Assembly (NCBI GenBank): GCA_028819505.1
Contig: JAPPLH010000024.1
Coordinates: forward strand, 1-46,426
Direction: 5' to 3'
Origin: Acidimicrobiaceae bacterium
GTDB taxonomy: Bacteria > Actinomycetota > Acidimicrobiia > Acidimicrobiales > Aldehydirespiratoraceae
Length of the DNA: 46,426 nucleotides
This document shows, in pieces, positions 1-7,376 of the stretch. Below the pieces are notes generated by a model. It saw only the letters and a program-made list of their open reading frames with translations, did no database searches and was not told the origin of the DNA. The position numbers were made by a program, and so were the translations under genes. Position 1 is the first letter of the stretch. Each line of letters starts with the position of its first letter.

Positions 1-89
1 GACCTCGGAGGCGACTGCACGCGACTCGGCTGAGGACGTGAAGCTGGTCACCAGCAGCAGAGCCTTGGCGCTGCCGGGCCGCGCCTTGG

Positions 90-490
90 ACCACATCGGC
101 CGGCCGGTTCTGAACCGGCCCCATGAGGAGCCCTCCCGGCATTGGGACCTGGCGCCGGACAACACGTCCACCGGCGTGGCCGTCGACGGCCGGAGGCCGA
201 GCCAGTCGCTCAGCATCGTGCCGAAGGTCCGCGATCCGCAGCTTCAGATGGACATGGTTCCGCCCGAACAGAACGAACTGGTGAACCGGATCCGGGTGAT
301 GGTGCAGCGGTGGCGGGCCGACGACTATCCGGGCGCAACCGCGGCCACCCGGCAGTTGCTGTTCCACTGGCGCAGCGAGACCAACGAGCCGAATGGGGCT
401 CCTGCCGGCAGGCAGGCGAGGCGTGCTGGGAGCGGTGACGGTGCGGGTGCTGAACTGGCACGCCCTCCAGCCCCGAGACCGGCTTGGCGA
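90..490 (+). pseudogene. Remnant of a type III restriction endonuclease (Res-like) gene
   Basis: Frame 2 from about base 90 carries PVLNRPHEEPSRHW, then ENELVNRIRVMV..WR.DDYPGAT, then LLFHWRSE. As I recall them, these are the successive landmarks of the N-terminal part of large type III-like restriction subunits, which are normally about 900-1000 residues long. Around base 405-440 the similarity moves to frame 3, where VRVLNWHALQPRD resembles a later part of the same family. Several hundred codons are therefore missing and the frame has shifted. The frame 3 ORF runs on to 665 with a tail (ERGRIAVKIVTATG) that I cannot place. No start codon, helicase motifs or nuclease motif survive. I see this as a dead gene left by an internal deletion; the family assignment rests on remembered motifs and was not checked by alignment. 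Confidence 0.62.
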
Positions 491-939
491 GATGGCGTCG
501 AAGCTCCTGAAGGAACTCGGCAAAGGCGCCGACGACGCCGAGCAGGAAGCCCTCACCGCCATGCGCTCAGCCCCCTTCGACCCTCCCGAACGAGGCCGTA
601 TCGCCGTCAAGATCGTCACCGCCACCGGCATGGAGATGACCACCGTCCACAGCACCACTCAGTAGTCGGCGCGGGGCAGACGCTGTGCCGCAACGTACGG
701 TTCCGAGACACTCGGCGTGATGAGAGCGTCCCAGCCGTCATCCCGAAGGCGCCGAATCAGTACCTCGGCAGGCACCTTGCTCCGCTGCGCGCCCCGCGCC
801 CTGCGCCACCCGCCGCGACCTGATTCCTCCACGGGCTCCACGCTGGTGAGGCCAGAGGCCACTGCCGGCTTCGAGTCGGCCGGTCGCCTCCGGTCCGACA
901 TGCACATGGAGTCCTGAAGCCTTCAATTTGTGTCGCGGG
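491..939. other. Gene-free stretch
   Basis: About 450 bases follow the restriction-gene remnant. Frame 3 stays open to 665, with a possible unrelated protein tail. The minus strand at 740-800 has a short HicA-like phrase (KVPAEVLIRRLRDDGW) with no continuation. I see no complete gene, RNA or convincing hairpin. It is best read as decayed accessory DNA. Confidence 0.5.
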
Positions 940-1824
940 TCAGGCTCGAAGTTGCCCTGGCAGTGGGCCGAGGAGCTTGCGGGCCCGCCGCGCGACGTCG
1001 TCCGCTAGGTCGTGGGGGACGGCCCGAACCCCCAGCGTCTCGAAGATGTGCTTGGCGTCCACGAACGCGGGCGCCGCCTGCGGCGGGAGCGCCGGCACGT
1101 AGACCACCTCGATGTCGATGTCGTTGTCGGCATCGAACTCGCCGGTCGCGGTCCGGACACGGCCTCCAGTACTGTGCGCCTCCTGCACGGTCCAGCCCCA
1201 GGCCTTCACCTGCTCGGCCAGCGCCGCCTGGTCCGGCACCTGGAAGGACCAGGCCCGTGCCAGCTGCACAACCCGGCCGTTCGCTACCGCGAAATCGAAC
1301 CTCGTGGTGTGATGCGGAGTCTCCAAGGTGACGCGCTCGCGCAACTCACTGCCTCTTGTGATGTCGAGCCCGCTGTAGGCGCTGCGCAGCGCCGCGAGTG
1401 CCGTGTGCTTGTTCGTGAAGGAGCGCTTGCGGGCAGCAGGATCAAGGACCATCAGGTCGAAGATCTGCTCCAGCGCGCCGTCCGCTGACTCAGCGACCAT
1501 CGGCGCCGGGGCGCTCAACTGAACGATGTTCTGGTGGTCGGCGTGAAGTCGCCACAACCACTCCTCCGTCAGTTCCACGCCGGGCTCGAACAACGAATGC
1601 GTAGCCGCTTCGAAGTCGTCGATCTCAAAACCGACGCGATCGATGAAGGACCACACGGCTCCGAGTGAGCCGTGCTCGTCGATGGCGCGGGCGCGTACCG
1701 GGTTCTGGACCTGCCGCACCTGCCACTCCGAGGACGCCTCGCTTCCGACGATCGCCCCGACGTTCACGAACTCGCCTCGGGCCGGATCCGGAACGAACCG
1801 AATGAGCGAATAGACGTACCTCAC
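940..1824 (-). CDS. DUF3037 family protein
   Basis: The 294-residue protein begins MRYVYSLIRFVPDPARGEFVNVGAIV, where the FVNVG phrase is the hallmark of DUF3037. This family of unknown biochemical function is often encoded next to HipA-like kinases. The GTG start overlaps the stop of the upstream HipA-like gene by 4 bp (1821-1824), so the two are translationally coupled and probably act together. There is no signal peptide or membrane segment, so it should be cytosolic. By association it could be a partner or substrate of the kinase; the sequence does not show which. The open frame is full length, with no sign of decay, unlike its neighbours. Confidence 0.8.
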   Translation of the reverse strand: MRYVYSLIRFVPDPARGEFVNVGAIVGSEASSEWQVRQVQNPVRARAIDEHGSLGAVWSFIDRVGFEIDDFEAATHSLFEPGVELTEEWLWRLHADHQNIVQLSAPAPMVAESADGALEQIFDLMVLDPAARKRSFTNKHTALAALRSAYSGLDITRGSELRERVTLETPHHTTRFDFAVANGRVVQLARAWSFQVPDQAALAEQVKAWGWTVQEAHSTGGRVRTATGEFDADNDIDIEVVYVPALPPQAAPAFVDAKHIFETLGVRAVPHDLADDVARRARKLLGPLPGQLRA

Positions 1825-2612
1825 AGCGATCCTCCTATCGATTCCAGTCTGTCAGCAACTCGCGGGGCCCTGCTCTCAAGAAACCAGCCCACCCTTTCAA
1901 GTTCCAGGTCGCTCACCGGCCACGAATCGGGGATGCCTCCCAAGACCGAGACCAGGTCGTCGCGCGTCAGCGTCCTTAGACGCTCGGAAAATGCGACGAT
2001 GACCTCCGGGTCCAAGCCGGTTGCTGGCCAACTTGCCACATGAGCTTGCTCCACTCGGGAGATCAGAGCATCAACACTCCATGTCGGGCCGGTCTCGGGC
2101 AGGTACCAGCCGTGGTCGTGGCTGTACAGCATGCGGTCCTCGGTCTCGGCATAGAGCCACTGATCGTCGCCGCCCCAGCACCAGTCGTGGATGGCGAACG
2201 CTCCGACGTGTCGGCGCGCATTGTCATCGCGGTCGCGGTACAGCAGCGACCGGTGCTCCACAGCGTTGTCGACACCGCGCGACGCATGCGCGTATCCGCT
2301 CGTGATCCTGCTGCCGCGCCGAAACTCCCAGCCTTCGATCTCCGGCGGCAGGAAGACGATGGCCGAGGCGCAGACTGGGGCACCGACGAGCGCTCCGACG
2401 GCCCCGACCACGGCCTCCGTGACGGTGACTCGCTCGCCCTGGTTGTTGTTGAGAGGCTTGACCCACCACTGCTCGCCATCGCTATCGGCCGCGAGAAAGG
2501 TCCCTGATCCGCCCCGTGGGCTCGGCTTGATCGGGACGGTGATGACCGGCGGATCGACAGGCTCGCCCCGGCGGGCCAGGCTGCCCTCCCATCTGTCGAA
2601 GTCCGCGGTCAC
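1821..2612 (-). CDS. HipA-like kinase, first gene of a HipA/DUF3037 pair
   Basis: The 263-residue protein has a HipA-type kinase layout. A nucleotide-binding segment has WWVKPL (Lys52) followed by GERVTVTEAVVGAVGALVGAP. A catalytic region reads HDWCWGGDDQWLY (142-154), and YSHDHGWYL (163-171) corresponds to the metal-binding aspartate segment. HipA proteins are serine/threonine kinases, best known as toxins that phosphorylate glutamyl-tRNA synthetase; the target here is unknown. The usual HipB repressor is absent and a DUF3037 gene is coupled downstream instead. The start is GTG. Upstream lie a truncated HEPN gene and an MNT gene on the same strand, so the four may once have formed one accessory block. 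Confidence is good for the kinase fold and low for the substrate. Confidence 0.75.
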   Translation of the reverse strand: MTADFDRWEGSLARRGEPVDPPVITVPIKPSPRGGSGTFLAADSDGEQWWVKPLNNNQGERVTVTEAVVGAVGALVGAPVCASAIVFLPPEIEGWEFRRGSRITSGYAHASRGVDNAVEHRSLLYRDRDDNARRHVGAFAIHDWCWGGDDQWLYAETEDRMLYSHDHGWYLPETGPTWSVDALISRVEQAHVASWPATGLDPEVIVAFSERLRTLTRDDLVSVLGGIPDSWPVSDLELERVGWFLESRAPRVADRLESIGGSL

Positions 2613-2674
2613 ACGCCAACGCTAGCGGCGCGGGCCTTGCCGGACCCCGCCTCCGACCGGCAAACATCGTGGGT

Positions 2675-2839
2675 CTACGCATCTCCAGTAGCCCTCGCGG
2701 GCGGCGATTGCTGGAACAAGTAGCAGGCGTGTCGCGGAGCGGGAGGCGACAGGGCGAGAAGCCGCTGCCCGACCCGCAAGTCCTCGTCCGCATAGTGGAG
2801 CCAGCGATACGCTTCGGCAACCCGATCATCGTTGCTCAT
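2675..2839 (-). pseudogene. Truncated HEPN-domain gene (partner of the MNT gene)
   Basis: This short reading frame starts with ATG at 2839, inside the 3' end of the MNT gene (14-bp overlap). It encodes MSNDDRVAEAYRWLHYADEDL, then RHACYLFQQS, the usual start of a HEPN protein. After FQQS the sequence departs from the family and stops at codon 55. Complete HEPN partners have about 110-140 residues, with the catalytic R-x4-6-H motif in the missing half, so the product cannot be an active HEPN RNase. It could be residual or non-functional. The base change responsible looks like a deletion, because no other frame continues the domain. Confidence 0.7.
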
Positions 2840-3140
2840 AGACGGTTGTTCCTGTCTGAAGTGCTTCGTGTAGCACTGTCCCGGAAATGTCGCCGCGGCG
2901 TTCGATCTCGGCGGCTGTAGTCACCACTATGTCCTTGCTCGCGGGCAGGTCCCGAAGTTCGCGCCGGATCGCCACGGCGGCCCGGTGCTTGTCGGCGGCT
3001 TCCGGCATCACGACGAGGAGGTCGATGTCGCTGTCGGTGTCCGCTTCGCCCCGCGCCCTCGATCCGAACAGAACGATTTGCCGAGGCGCGAAACGGCTTA
3101 CGATTCGTTCTACTGCGGCGGCGACGGTCCCGTCGGCCAT
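2826..3140 (-). CDS. MNT-type nucleotidyltransferase (antitoxin of a HEPN/MNT module)
   Basis: The protein has about 104 residues from the ATG at 3140. It carries the minimal nucleotidyltransferase signature GSRARGEADTDSDIDLLV at 26-43, with the paired metal-binding aspartates in DSDID. MNT proteins act as antitoxins by adding AMP or oligo-AMP to a conserved tyrosine of the HEPN toxin. An upstream in-frame GTG at 3170 would add ten residues; I prefer the ATG because MADGTVAAAVERIV resembles the family start. The HEPN gene that should follow is cut to 54 codons, so this antitoxin appears to have outlived its toxin. The reading frame itself looks intact. Confidence 0.78.
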   Translation of the reverse strand: MADGTVAAAVERIVSRFAPRQIVLFGSRARGEADTDSDIDLLVVMPEAADKHRAAVAIRRELRDLPASKDIVVTTAAEIERRGDISGTVLHEALQTGTTVYEQR

Positions 3141-3206
3141 CGCTCCGGACTCAGCGGCCGGGGTTCCCACAGCGGCGGACCTTAGCGGTGCGGGGTCCGG
3201 CGGGGC

Positions 3207-5573
3207 TCAGGGGGCGGGGGCTGTGAAGACGCGCACACGCTCGGGCTGGGCCGCTAGGGCGTCGGCGCTGCCTGGCGCGGGCACGGGCGGGGTGCCGAAG
3301 GGCTGCACGGCGGCCACCACGAAGTCGTGGCCGACCGCGAATTCGAGCCACGCCTCGCCGGCGCCGGCGCCGAAGGCCTCAGTCATCGTCTGCCAACCCC
3401 AGGACACTCCGTCGGCGGACCATCCAACCCATTCGTCCGGCATCGGGGACCCGGGCTCGGATTCCAGCGGCAGGTCGGTGCCGGGCGCCAGGATCCCCTC
3501 GGCCATGAGAGCCTCGAACACCGGCTCGAAGTCCTCGGGCTCGAAGGTGACGAGGTCCTCGCCGGTGCCGGGATCGGTGAAGGTGACCCGCATCCCGGAC
3601 TCGTCGGCGTCCTCCCGCACGCCCTCGACGGGCTCGTCGCCGTCGAGCTCGTCGGCTTCGAAGACCCGGACCGCCTCGCCGGCGCCCAGATCCCACAGCG
3701 TCACGCCGCCGGGCGGCTCGTTGTAGCGCAGCTCGTAGCCGTCGGTTGAGATGCGCACCTCCGGCATGGGCGCGTAGGGGTCGGACCCGTTGGTGGCGCC
3801 GGCTACAGGCAGCGGCGCCGCGGTGGCGAACAAGCCCGCCGGGCCGGCATCGAGCTCCACCACCCGGATGCCCTCGAAGCCGACCACCGTCCGGGGCTCG
3901 GCGCCGAAAGCAGCCCGTCTCAGGCTCGTGCCCGAGGACTCGTCCACGGCGACCCAGACCGAGTCCCGATGCGCTGCCGCGCCGGTGAGCCCGAACGTGT
4001 CGTCGGGTTGCTCGGTCCAGGTCCGGCCGTCGGGGGAGGTCAGGATCGAGCCCTGCGACAGGCTCACGACGTGGATCACGAAACCGTCGCCGGTGGCCGC
4101 GCCGTACGCGCCGAGGGTGTCGCGGTCGCCGGGCGCCTCCACAGCCTCTGTTGCCGTGTCACCGTCGCTCCACACCAGCAGCAGCGAGTCGGGCTCGCCG
4201 AACAGTGCGTCCCGCTCCTCGCCGGTCAGTTCCAACTCCTCGAGCGTGAACTGCAGCGTCTCGCCCGTGGCGTAGGCGGAGGCATAATCCTCCTCCCCGG
4301 ACCAGGCCCCGTCGGCACCGGCTCCCGGGCTGCCCGCACCGCCGTCGGAGGCGCTGTCCGCCAGGTCGGGGGTCGCCGGGGCGGCCCGCTCCGCGACCGG
4401 GTCCAGGAACACCGTGACCTCGCTGTCGTGGGCGTCGCCGCCCGAGGCCCAACCGCCGGAGGCCCAACCGGCCGCCGAGGTGCCTTCCGGCAACAGGCCG
4501 CGGGCCTCGACCAGTCCCTCCACGTCGAGCTGGGCGGAGACGCCGAGAACCAGCACGATGTCCTGCCCCGACACGAGCACCGACGCCACCACGGTGCGGT
4601 GCTCCACCCACGGCGACACCGGCGCCGGGCCCGGGGCCGTGTCGAGCTCCAGCTCCGCCCAGGTGGCCGCGCCGTCCTTCGACACGAACACCCGGCTCTC
4701 CGCGCTGGCGAAGGGGGGCGAAGGCCGGTCGAACCCGGCCACGACCCACAGGTCGCCGGAGACGGCGACATGGTGGGCGGTCACCCCGGCGGGCAACCCG
4801 ACCTCTGACCACTCGACGCCGTCGGAGGTGACCACGGTCACCTCCCGGGCGTCGATCTGAGGCAGCTGCGCCACATTGCGCGAGGCGTAGGCGAGCACCC
4901 GCCCGTCGCCGAGGGACTGCAGCCCCCACAGGTCCCAGAAGCCGGTCTGCACCTCGCTCCAGGCCAGCACCGGGCCGGTCGACAGCTCCTCCGGAGTGAC
5001 CGACAACGGCGACTCATCGACGGAGCCGGCCGCCTCGCCGGAGGCCGCGCCGCCGTCGGGGGCTGCTGCGGTCGGAGCGGACGCCGTCGGCGCTGCCGCG
5101 GTGGGGGCCGCCGCGGTAGGAGCCGCCGCTCCGCCACCGGCAGCATCGGGGCCCGCCTCGGCCGAGGCCGCCGCGTCCTCGGCCGGCGCGCCGCGGTCGG
5201 TGGGCGCGGCCACCACGAACACCTCCGTGCCCGGATCCCCGCCCAGCATCCGCCAGCCCACAACAGCCCCGGCCAGCACGGCCACCGTTGCCGCCGCGGC
5301 GAGCACAACCCGCCTCGCGGCCCGTCTGCGCCTGCGGGCCGCGGCCAGATCGGCGATGGCGGCCACCCCGGGGCCCGGACCGGCCCCGGCGGCGGCCACC
5401 CGGGCCTCGACGGCCCGGCGCAGCTCGTCCGCGAGCCCCCGGTCCGGCCCGGCCGTGGCGTCTCTGCCGGGGCGGTCTGCGGAGGTCGGGCTGTCGTTCG
5501 TCGAGCCGTTTCCGTGCTGTCCAGCGCCCGCCGGGAAGCCGGGGCGGTCTGCGGAGGTCGGGCTGTCGTTCAT
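3207..5573 (-). CDS. Membrane protein downstream of ECF sigma, Asp-box-like repeats (possible anti-sigma factor)
   Basis: The start ATG at 5573 overlaps the sigma-factor stop by 4 bp; the product has about 788 residues. Residues 1-87 are cytosolic and Arg-rich near the membrane, a single membrane helix spans about 88-108, and the rest is an acidic, Ala/Pro/Gly-rich exported part. The exported part has repeated Asp-box-like phrases (SKDGAATW, TSPDGRTW, SADGVSW) typical of BNR/sialidase-like beta-propellers. Position suggests that it restrains the sigma factor and senses something outside, but I see no zinc-binding anti-sigma motif, so that role is inference. The N-terminus carries a duplicated NDSPTSADRPG segment, and about residue 165 onward is a low-complexity APTAAAPT linker. 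Confidence 0.7.
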   Translation of the reverse strand: MNDSPTSADRPGFPAGAGQHGNGSTNDSPTSADRPGRDATAGPDRGLADELRRAVEARVAAAGAGPGPGVAAIADLAAARRRRRAARRVVLAAAATVAVLAGAVVGWRMLGGDPGTEVFVVAAPTDRGAPAEDAAASAEAGPDAAGGGAAAPTAAAPTAAAPTASAPTAAAPDGGAASGEAAGSVDESPLSVTPEELSTGPVLAWSEVQTGFWDLWGLQSLGDGRVLAYASRNVAQLPQIDAREVTVVTSDGVEWSEVGLPAGVTAHHVAVSGDLWVVAGFDRPSPPFASAESRVFVSKDGAATWAELELDTAPGPAPVSPWVEHRTVVASVLVSGQDIVLVLGVSAQLDVEGLVEARGLLPEGTSAAGWASGGWASGGDAHDSEVTVFLDPVAERAAPATPDLADSASDGGAGSPGAGADGAWSGEEDYASAYATGETLQFTLEELELTGEERDALFGEPDSLLLVWSDGDTATEAVEAPGDRDTLGAYGAATGDGFVIHVVSLSQGSILTSPDGRTWTEQPDDTFGLTGAAAHRDSVWVAVDESSGTSLRRAAFGAEPRTVVGFEGIRVVELDAGPAGLFATAAPLPVAGATNGSDPYAPMPEVRISTDGYELRYNEPPGGVTLWDLGAGEAVRVFEADELDGDEPVEGVREDADESGMRVTFTDPGTGEDLVTFEPEDFEPVFEALMAEGILAPGTDLPLESEPGSPMPDEWVGWSADGVSWGWQTMTEAFGAGAGEAWLEFAVGHDFVVAAVQPFGTPPVPAPGSADALAAQPERVRVFTAPAP
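5466..5571. repeat. 34-bp direct repeat, 72-bp period, across the sigma/anti-sigma junction
   Basis: Bases 5466-5499 and 5538-5571 are identical. The copy nearer the sigma gene contains the start region of the membrane protein; the other lies 24 codons inside, so the protein begins with NDSPTSADRPG twice. The insertion is in frame. It matches in size three other repeats in this window (26902, 28777, 36670). Confidence 0.9.
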
Positions 5574-6076
5574 GGCTCCAGAACCCTTCTGAGATCGGCC
5601 AGGCCCCGTGACACCAGGCTCTTGACCGTGCCCGGGCGCACGCCCATGGCCCGCGCGATGTCGCGCTCGGACATGTCGGCCCAGTAGCGCAGCACCAGCG
5701 CGGTACGGCGCCGCTCGACGAGCCGGTCGAGCGCGTCGAGCAGGAACTCGCGCTCGCCGGGCGCGACGGGGCGCGGCAGCCGGCGGCCGACCCGGCGGCG
5801 CACCTCGCGCTTGCGCAGTTCGCTGCGGGCCCCGTTGACGACCGCGGCCCGCAGGTAGCCGCCCGGGCTGTCGATGCGCCCCCAACGCTCGTACACCTTC
5901 ACGAAGGCGTGCTGGACGACCTCCTCGGCGCACTCACCGGTGTCCACCAGCGCCCGGGCCAGCCTCACCATCGGCGCGTACTCGACAGCGTAGAAGCCCT
6001 CGAACCCCGCGCTCACCGGCGCTTCCCGGTCATGCAAGGCGCTCGACCCACGAGCGGGCGACGATACTGCGGCCAT
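5570..6076 (-). CDS. ECF RNA polymerase sigma factor, SigE-like subfamily
   Basis: The product has about 168 residues with sigma region 2 at about 25-90 (FEGFYAVEYAPMVRLARAL, then CAEEVVQHAFVKVYERW). A short linker is followed by region 4 (ALVLRYWADMSERDIARAMGVRPGTVKSLVSRGL), the helix-turn-helix that reads the -35 element. It recruits RNA polymerase to stress-type promoters. The start is uncertain: ATG at 6076 (or TTG 6079) gives the longest form. The GTG at 6016, preceded by GGGAAG five bases upstream, starts nearer the conserved domain and would leave a leader of about 60 bases. The stop overlaps the start of the downstream membrane protein, a typical sigma/anti-sigma operon. A consensus ECF promoter lies just upstream, suggesting self-activation. 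Confidence 0.9.
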   Translation of the reverse strand: MAAVSSPARGSSALHDREAPVSAGFEGFYAVEYAPMVRLARALVDTGECAEEVVQHAFVKVYERWGRIDSPGGYLRAAVVNGARSELRKREVRRRVGRRLPRPVAPGEREFLLDALDRLVERRRTALVLRYWADMSERDIARAMGVRPGTVKSLVSRGLADLRRVLEP

Positions 6077-6086
6077 CAACCCCTAC

Positions 6087-6112
6087 GACGCACCATCTGC
6101 CCTCCCGGTTCC
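6087..6112 (-). promoter_or_regulatory. ECF-type promoter of the sigma-factor operon (probable autoregulation)
   Basis: On the minus strand GGAACC (6112-6107) is followed after 16 bases by CGTC (6090-6087), the -35 and -10 pattern of many actinobacterial ECF sigma factors. Transcription would begin near 6080, just before the possible ATG at 6076 or about 64 bases before the GTG at 6016. The -35 lies within a 14-bp perfect palindrome, GGTTCCCGGGAACC (6107-6120). Placement directly before the sigma gene suggests that it drives its own operon. Confidence 0.65.
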
Positions 6113-6150
6113 CGGGAACCCGGCCGGACATCTCTAGAAATCCAGCAGCG

Positions 6151-6166
6151 ATATGCTTAGGCATAT
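6151..6166. promoter_or_regulatory. Operator-like palindrome at the VapB-like gene start
   Basis: ATATGC-TTAG-GCATAT is a perfect inverted repeat with 6-bp arms. It sits where ribbon-helix-helix antitoxins usually bind their own promoter, and it overlaps the first ATG (6153) of the antitoxin frame. That makes the more downstream starts worth considering. Confidence 0.5.
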
Positions 6167-6401
6167 ACGAACAACCATGAATCTGCCTGAAGGGCTCGGC
6201 GAGGAGGCCAAGCGCAACGCCGCGCAACGCGGATTCACGTTCACGGCGCTGGTCGTCGAGGGCCTGCAACTCGTGGTGGGCGGCGCCCCGGAGGGAGGGC
6301 CGTGCTCGGCGCTCCCGAGCTACGGCGGCGGGCATCTGCTAGTCGACCTCGCCGACAAGGCGGCCGTGGGCGAAGCGCTCGACGCCGACGGCATGAGATG
6401 A
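6153..6401 (+). CDS. Orphan VapB-like ribbon-helix-helix antitoxin
   Basis: The product is up to 82 residues. After a leader it reads IRTTMNLPEGLGEEAKRNAAQRGFTFTALVVEGLQ, then LPSYGGGHLLVDLADKAAV..ALDAD. The first part is the DNA-binding beta-alpha-alpha unit of VapB proteins; the C-terminal part normally wraps the VapC toxin. In relatives the protein starts MRTTMNL; here the corresponding codon is ATA, so translation must begin at 6153 (eight extra residues) or at ATG 6177 (losing the DNA-binding strand). A PIN-domain toxin would be expected from about 6398; an ATG is there, but no PIN residues follow. The toxin appears to have been deleted, leaving the antitoxin alone. Confidence 0.65.
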   Translation: MLRHIRTTMNLPEGLGEEAKRNAAQRGFTFTALVVEGLQLVVGGAPEGGPCSALPSYGGGHLLVDLADKAAVGEALDADGMR

Positions 6402-6445
6402 TCCTGCTTCGGGGGCCTCACCTGGTTCAACCCCGTGCGAGACCG

Positions 6446-6718
6446 GTGAGAATCGCGATGCGGTCGGCCCGGGCTATCGCGGCGAGGCCCCGGCTCTGGC
6501 CGACCGCGCTGGTCGAGCTCGCCCGCTTCGCGCCGGACGGCTGGTGGCGCCGGCCTCCCTTCCTGCCGCTGCCCCGGCCCGGTCTCGTCCGGTTCAGGTC
6601 GGAGACCATGCACGGCGATCCCGGCGCCGCTCCCTCGCCCGCCGACCTCGTCTTGTGGCTGGAGTGGTGCCAGGCCCAGAATCGCAGGCAAAGGCACCTG
6701 CCGCGACGATCCGGCTAG
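6446..6718 (+). CDS. Small basic protein of unknown function
   Basis: This frame encodes about 90 residues from GTG 6446 (ATG 6458 is the alternative). The conserved-looking core is RPRLWPTALVELARFAPDGWW followed by RRPPFLPLPRPGLVRFR, then a C-terminal ADLVLWLEWCQ helix. I recall similar short proteins beside HNH nuclease genes in related actinobacteria but cannot name a domain. There are no signal or membrane segments. It lies 10 bp before the HNH gene on the same strand and may be cotranscribed. The frame upstream to 6302 is an out-of-frame overlap with the antitoxin gene and is not counted. Confidence 0.5.
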   Translation: MRIAMRSARAIAARPRLWPTALVELARFAPDGWWRRPPFLPLPRPGLVRFRSETMHGDPGAAPSPADLVLWLEWCQAQNRRQRHLPRRSG

Positions 6719-6728
6719 CCTGCCCGCG

Positions 6729-7241
6729 ATGTCCGGGGTGCTGGTTCTCAACGCCACCTTCGAGCCGCTGGCCGTGGTGAGCGCTCGACGGGCCGTGTGC
6801 CTGGTCCTGGCCGAGAAGGTGGAGATGCTGCATGCTGCCGGCCTGGCCTTCCGCTCGGAGCGGCGATCGGTGGAAGTTCCCTCGGTGGTCCGGCTGAGCC
6901 ACTATGTGAGCGTGCCCCGCCCCCGGCACCGCTCCCCGAACCGGCGGGCGGTGTTCGCACGGGACCGGGACTCCTGCCAGTACTGCGGCGACCGGGCCGA
7001 GACGATGGATCACGTGGTGCCCCGAAGCCGCGGCGGGAAGCACACCTGGGAGAACGTGGTGGCCGCCTGCCGGCGCTGCAACGCCAAGAAGCGGGACCGC
7101 CTGCCCAGCGAGAGCGGCATGCGGCTCCGGCGGCGTCCCGAGCCGCCGTCGCCGTCGACCTGGGTCGAGATCGCGGCCGGGGGCGTGCCCGATGCCTGGA
7201 CGGCCTACCTGCAGCCGCGAAACGACCTTCGCACCGCGTGA
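6729..7241 (+). CDS. HNH endonuclease family protein
   Basis: The 170-residue protein carries a zinc-stabilised HNH nuclease domain in its middle. It has CQYCG (C83, C86), then MDHVVPRSRGG with catalytic His95, then WENVVAACRRCNAKK (N109, C114, C117). The N-terminal part (VLVLNATFEPLAVVSARRAVCLVL) is the usual start of actinobacterial chromosomal HNH proteins of this size. Such proteins are widespread housekeeping or repair nucleases of unclear role; nothing here links it to a phage or restriction system. Its stop TGA overlaps a possible GTG start (7238) for the next gene, and that junction has been duplicated. Confidence 0.85.
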   Translation: MSGVLVLNATFEPLAVVSARRAVCLVLAEKVEMLHAAGLAFRSERRSVEVPSVVRLSHYVSVPRPRHRSPNRRAVFARDRDSCQYCGDRAETMDHVVPRSRGGKHTWENVVAACRRCNAKKRDRLPSESGMRLRRRPEPPSPSTWVEIAAGGVPDAWTAYLQPRNDLRTA

Positions 7242-7376
7242 GCGCGGGACACCGGAGCCCGCGTCGAGCCGAACCAGGGCGGCCGCCGCGGATCGATCCC
7301 GCTGCTGAGGGCCGGAGTCCGCGTCGAGCCGAACCCGGTCCTGCGGCCACGGGACGGTCTTCGCACCGCGTGAGCG
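7227..7376. repeat. Nested direct repeats at the HNH/ligase junction
   Basis: The 18-bp segment at 7227-7244, which includes the HNH stop and an overlapping GTG, recurs at 7359-7376 (132 bp later, exactly 44 codons). Between them a roughly 24-bp segment with one mismatch occurs at 7252-7275 and 7312-7335 (60-bp period). The result is two possible in-frame GTG starts for the downstream ligase, at 7238 and 7370. Confidence 0.85.

Noticed and set aside
1-96. Minus-strand frame starting at 96 and running off the window edge, with plausible composition
   Set aside because: It is only 32 codons, with no recognisable domain and no ribosome binding site.
740-810. HicA-like phrase on the minus strand
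   Set aside because: Only about 16 residues resemble HicA; the RNA-binding GSHR motif is absent and no HicB is adjacent.
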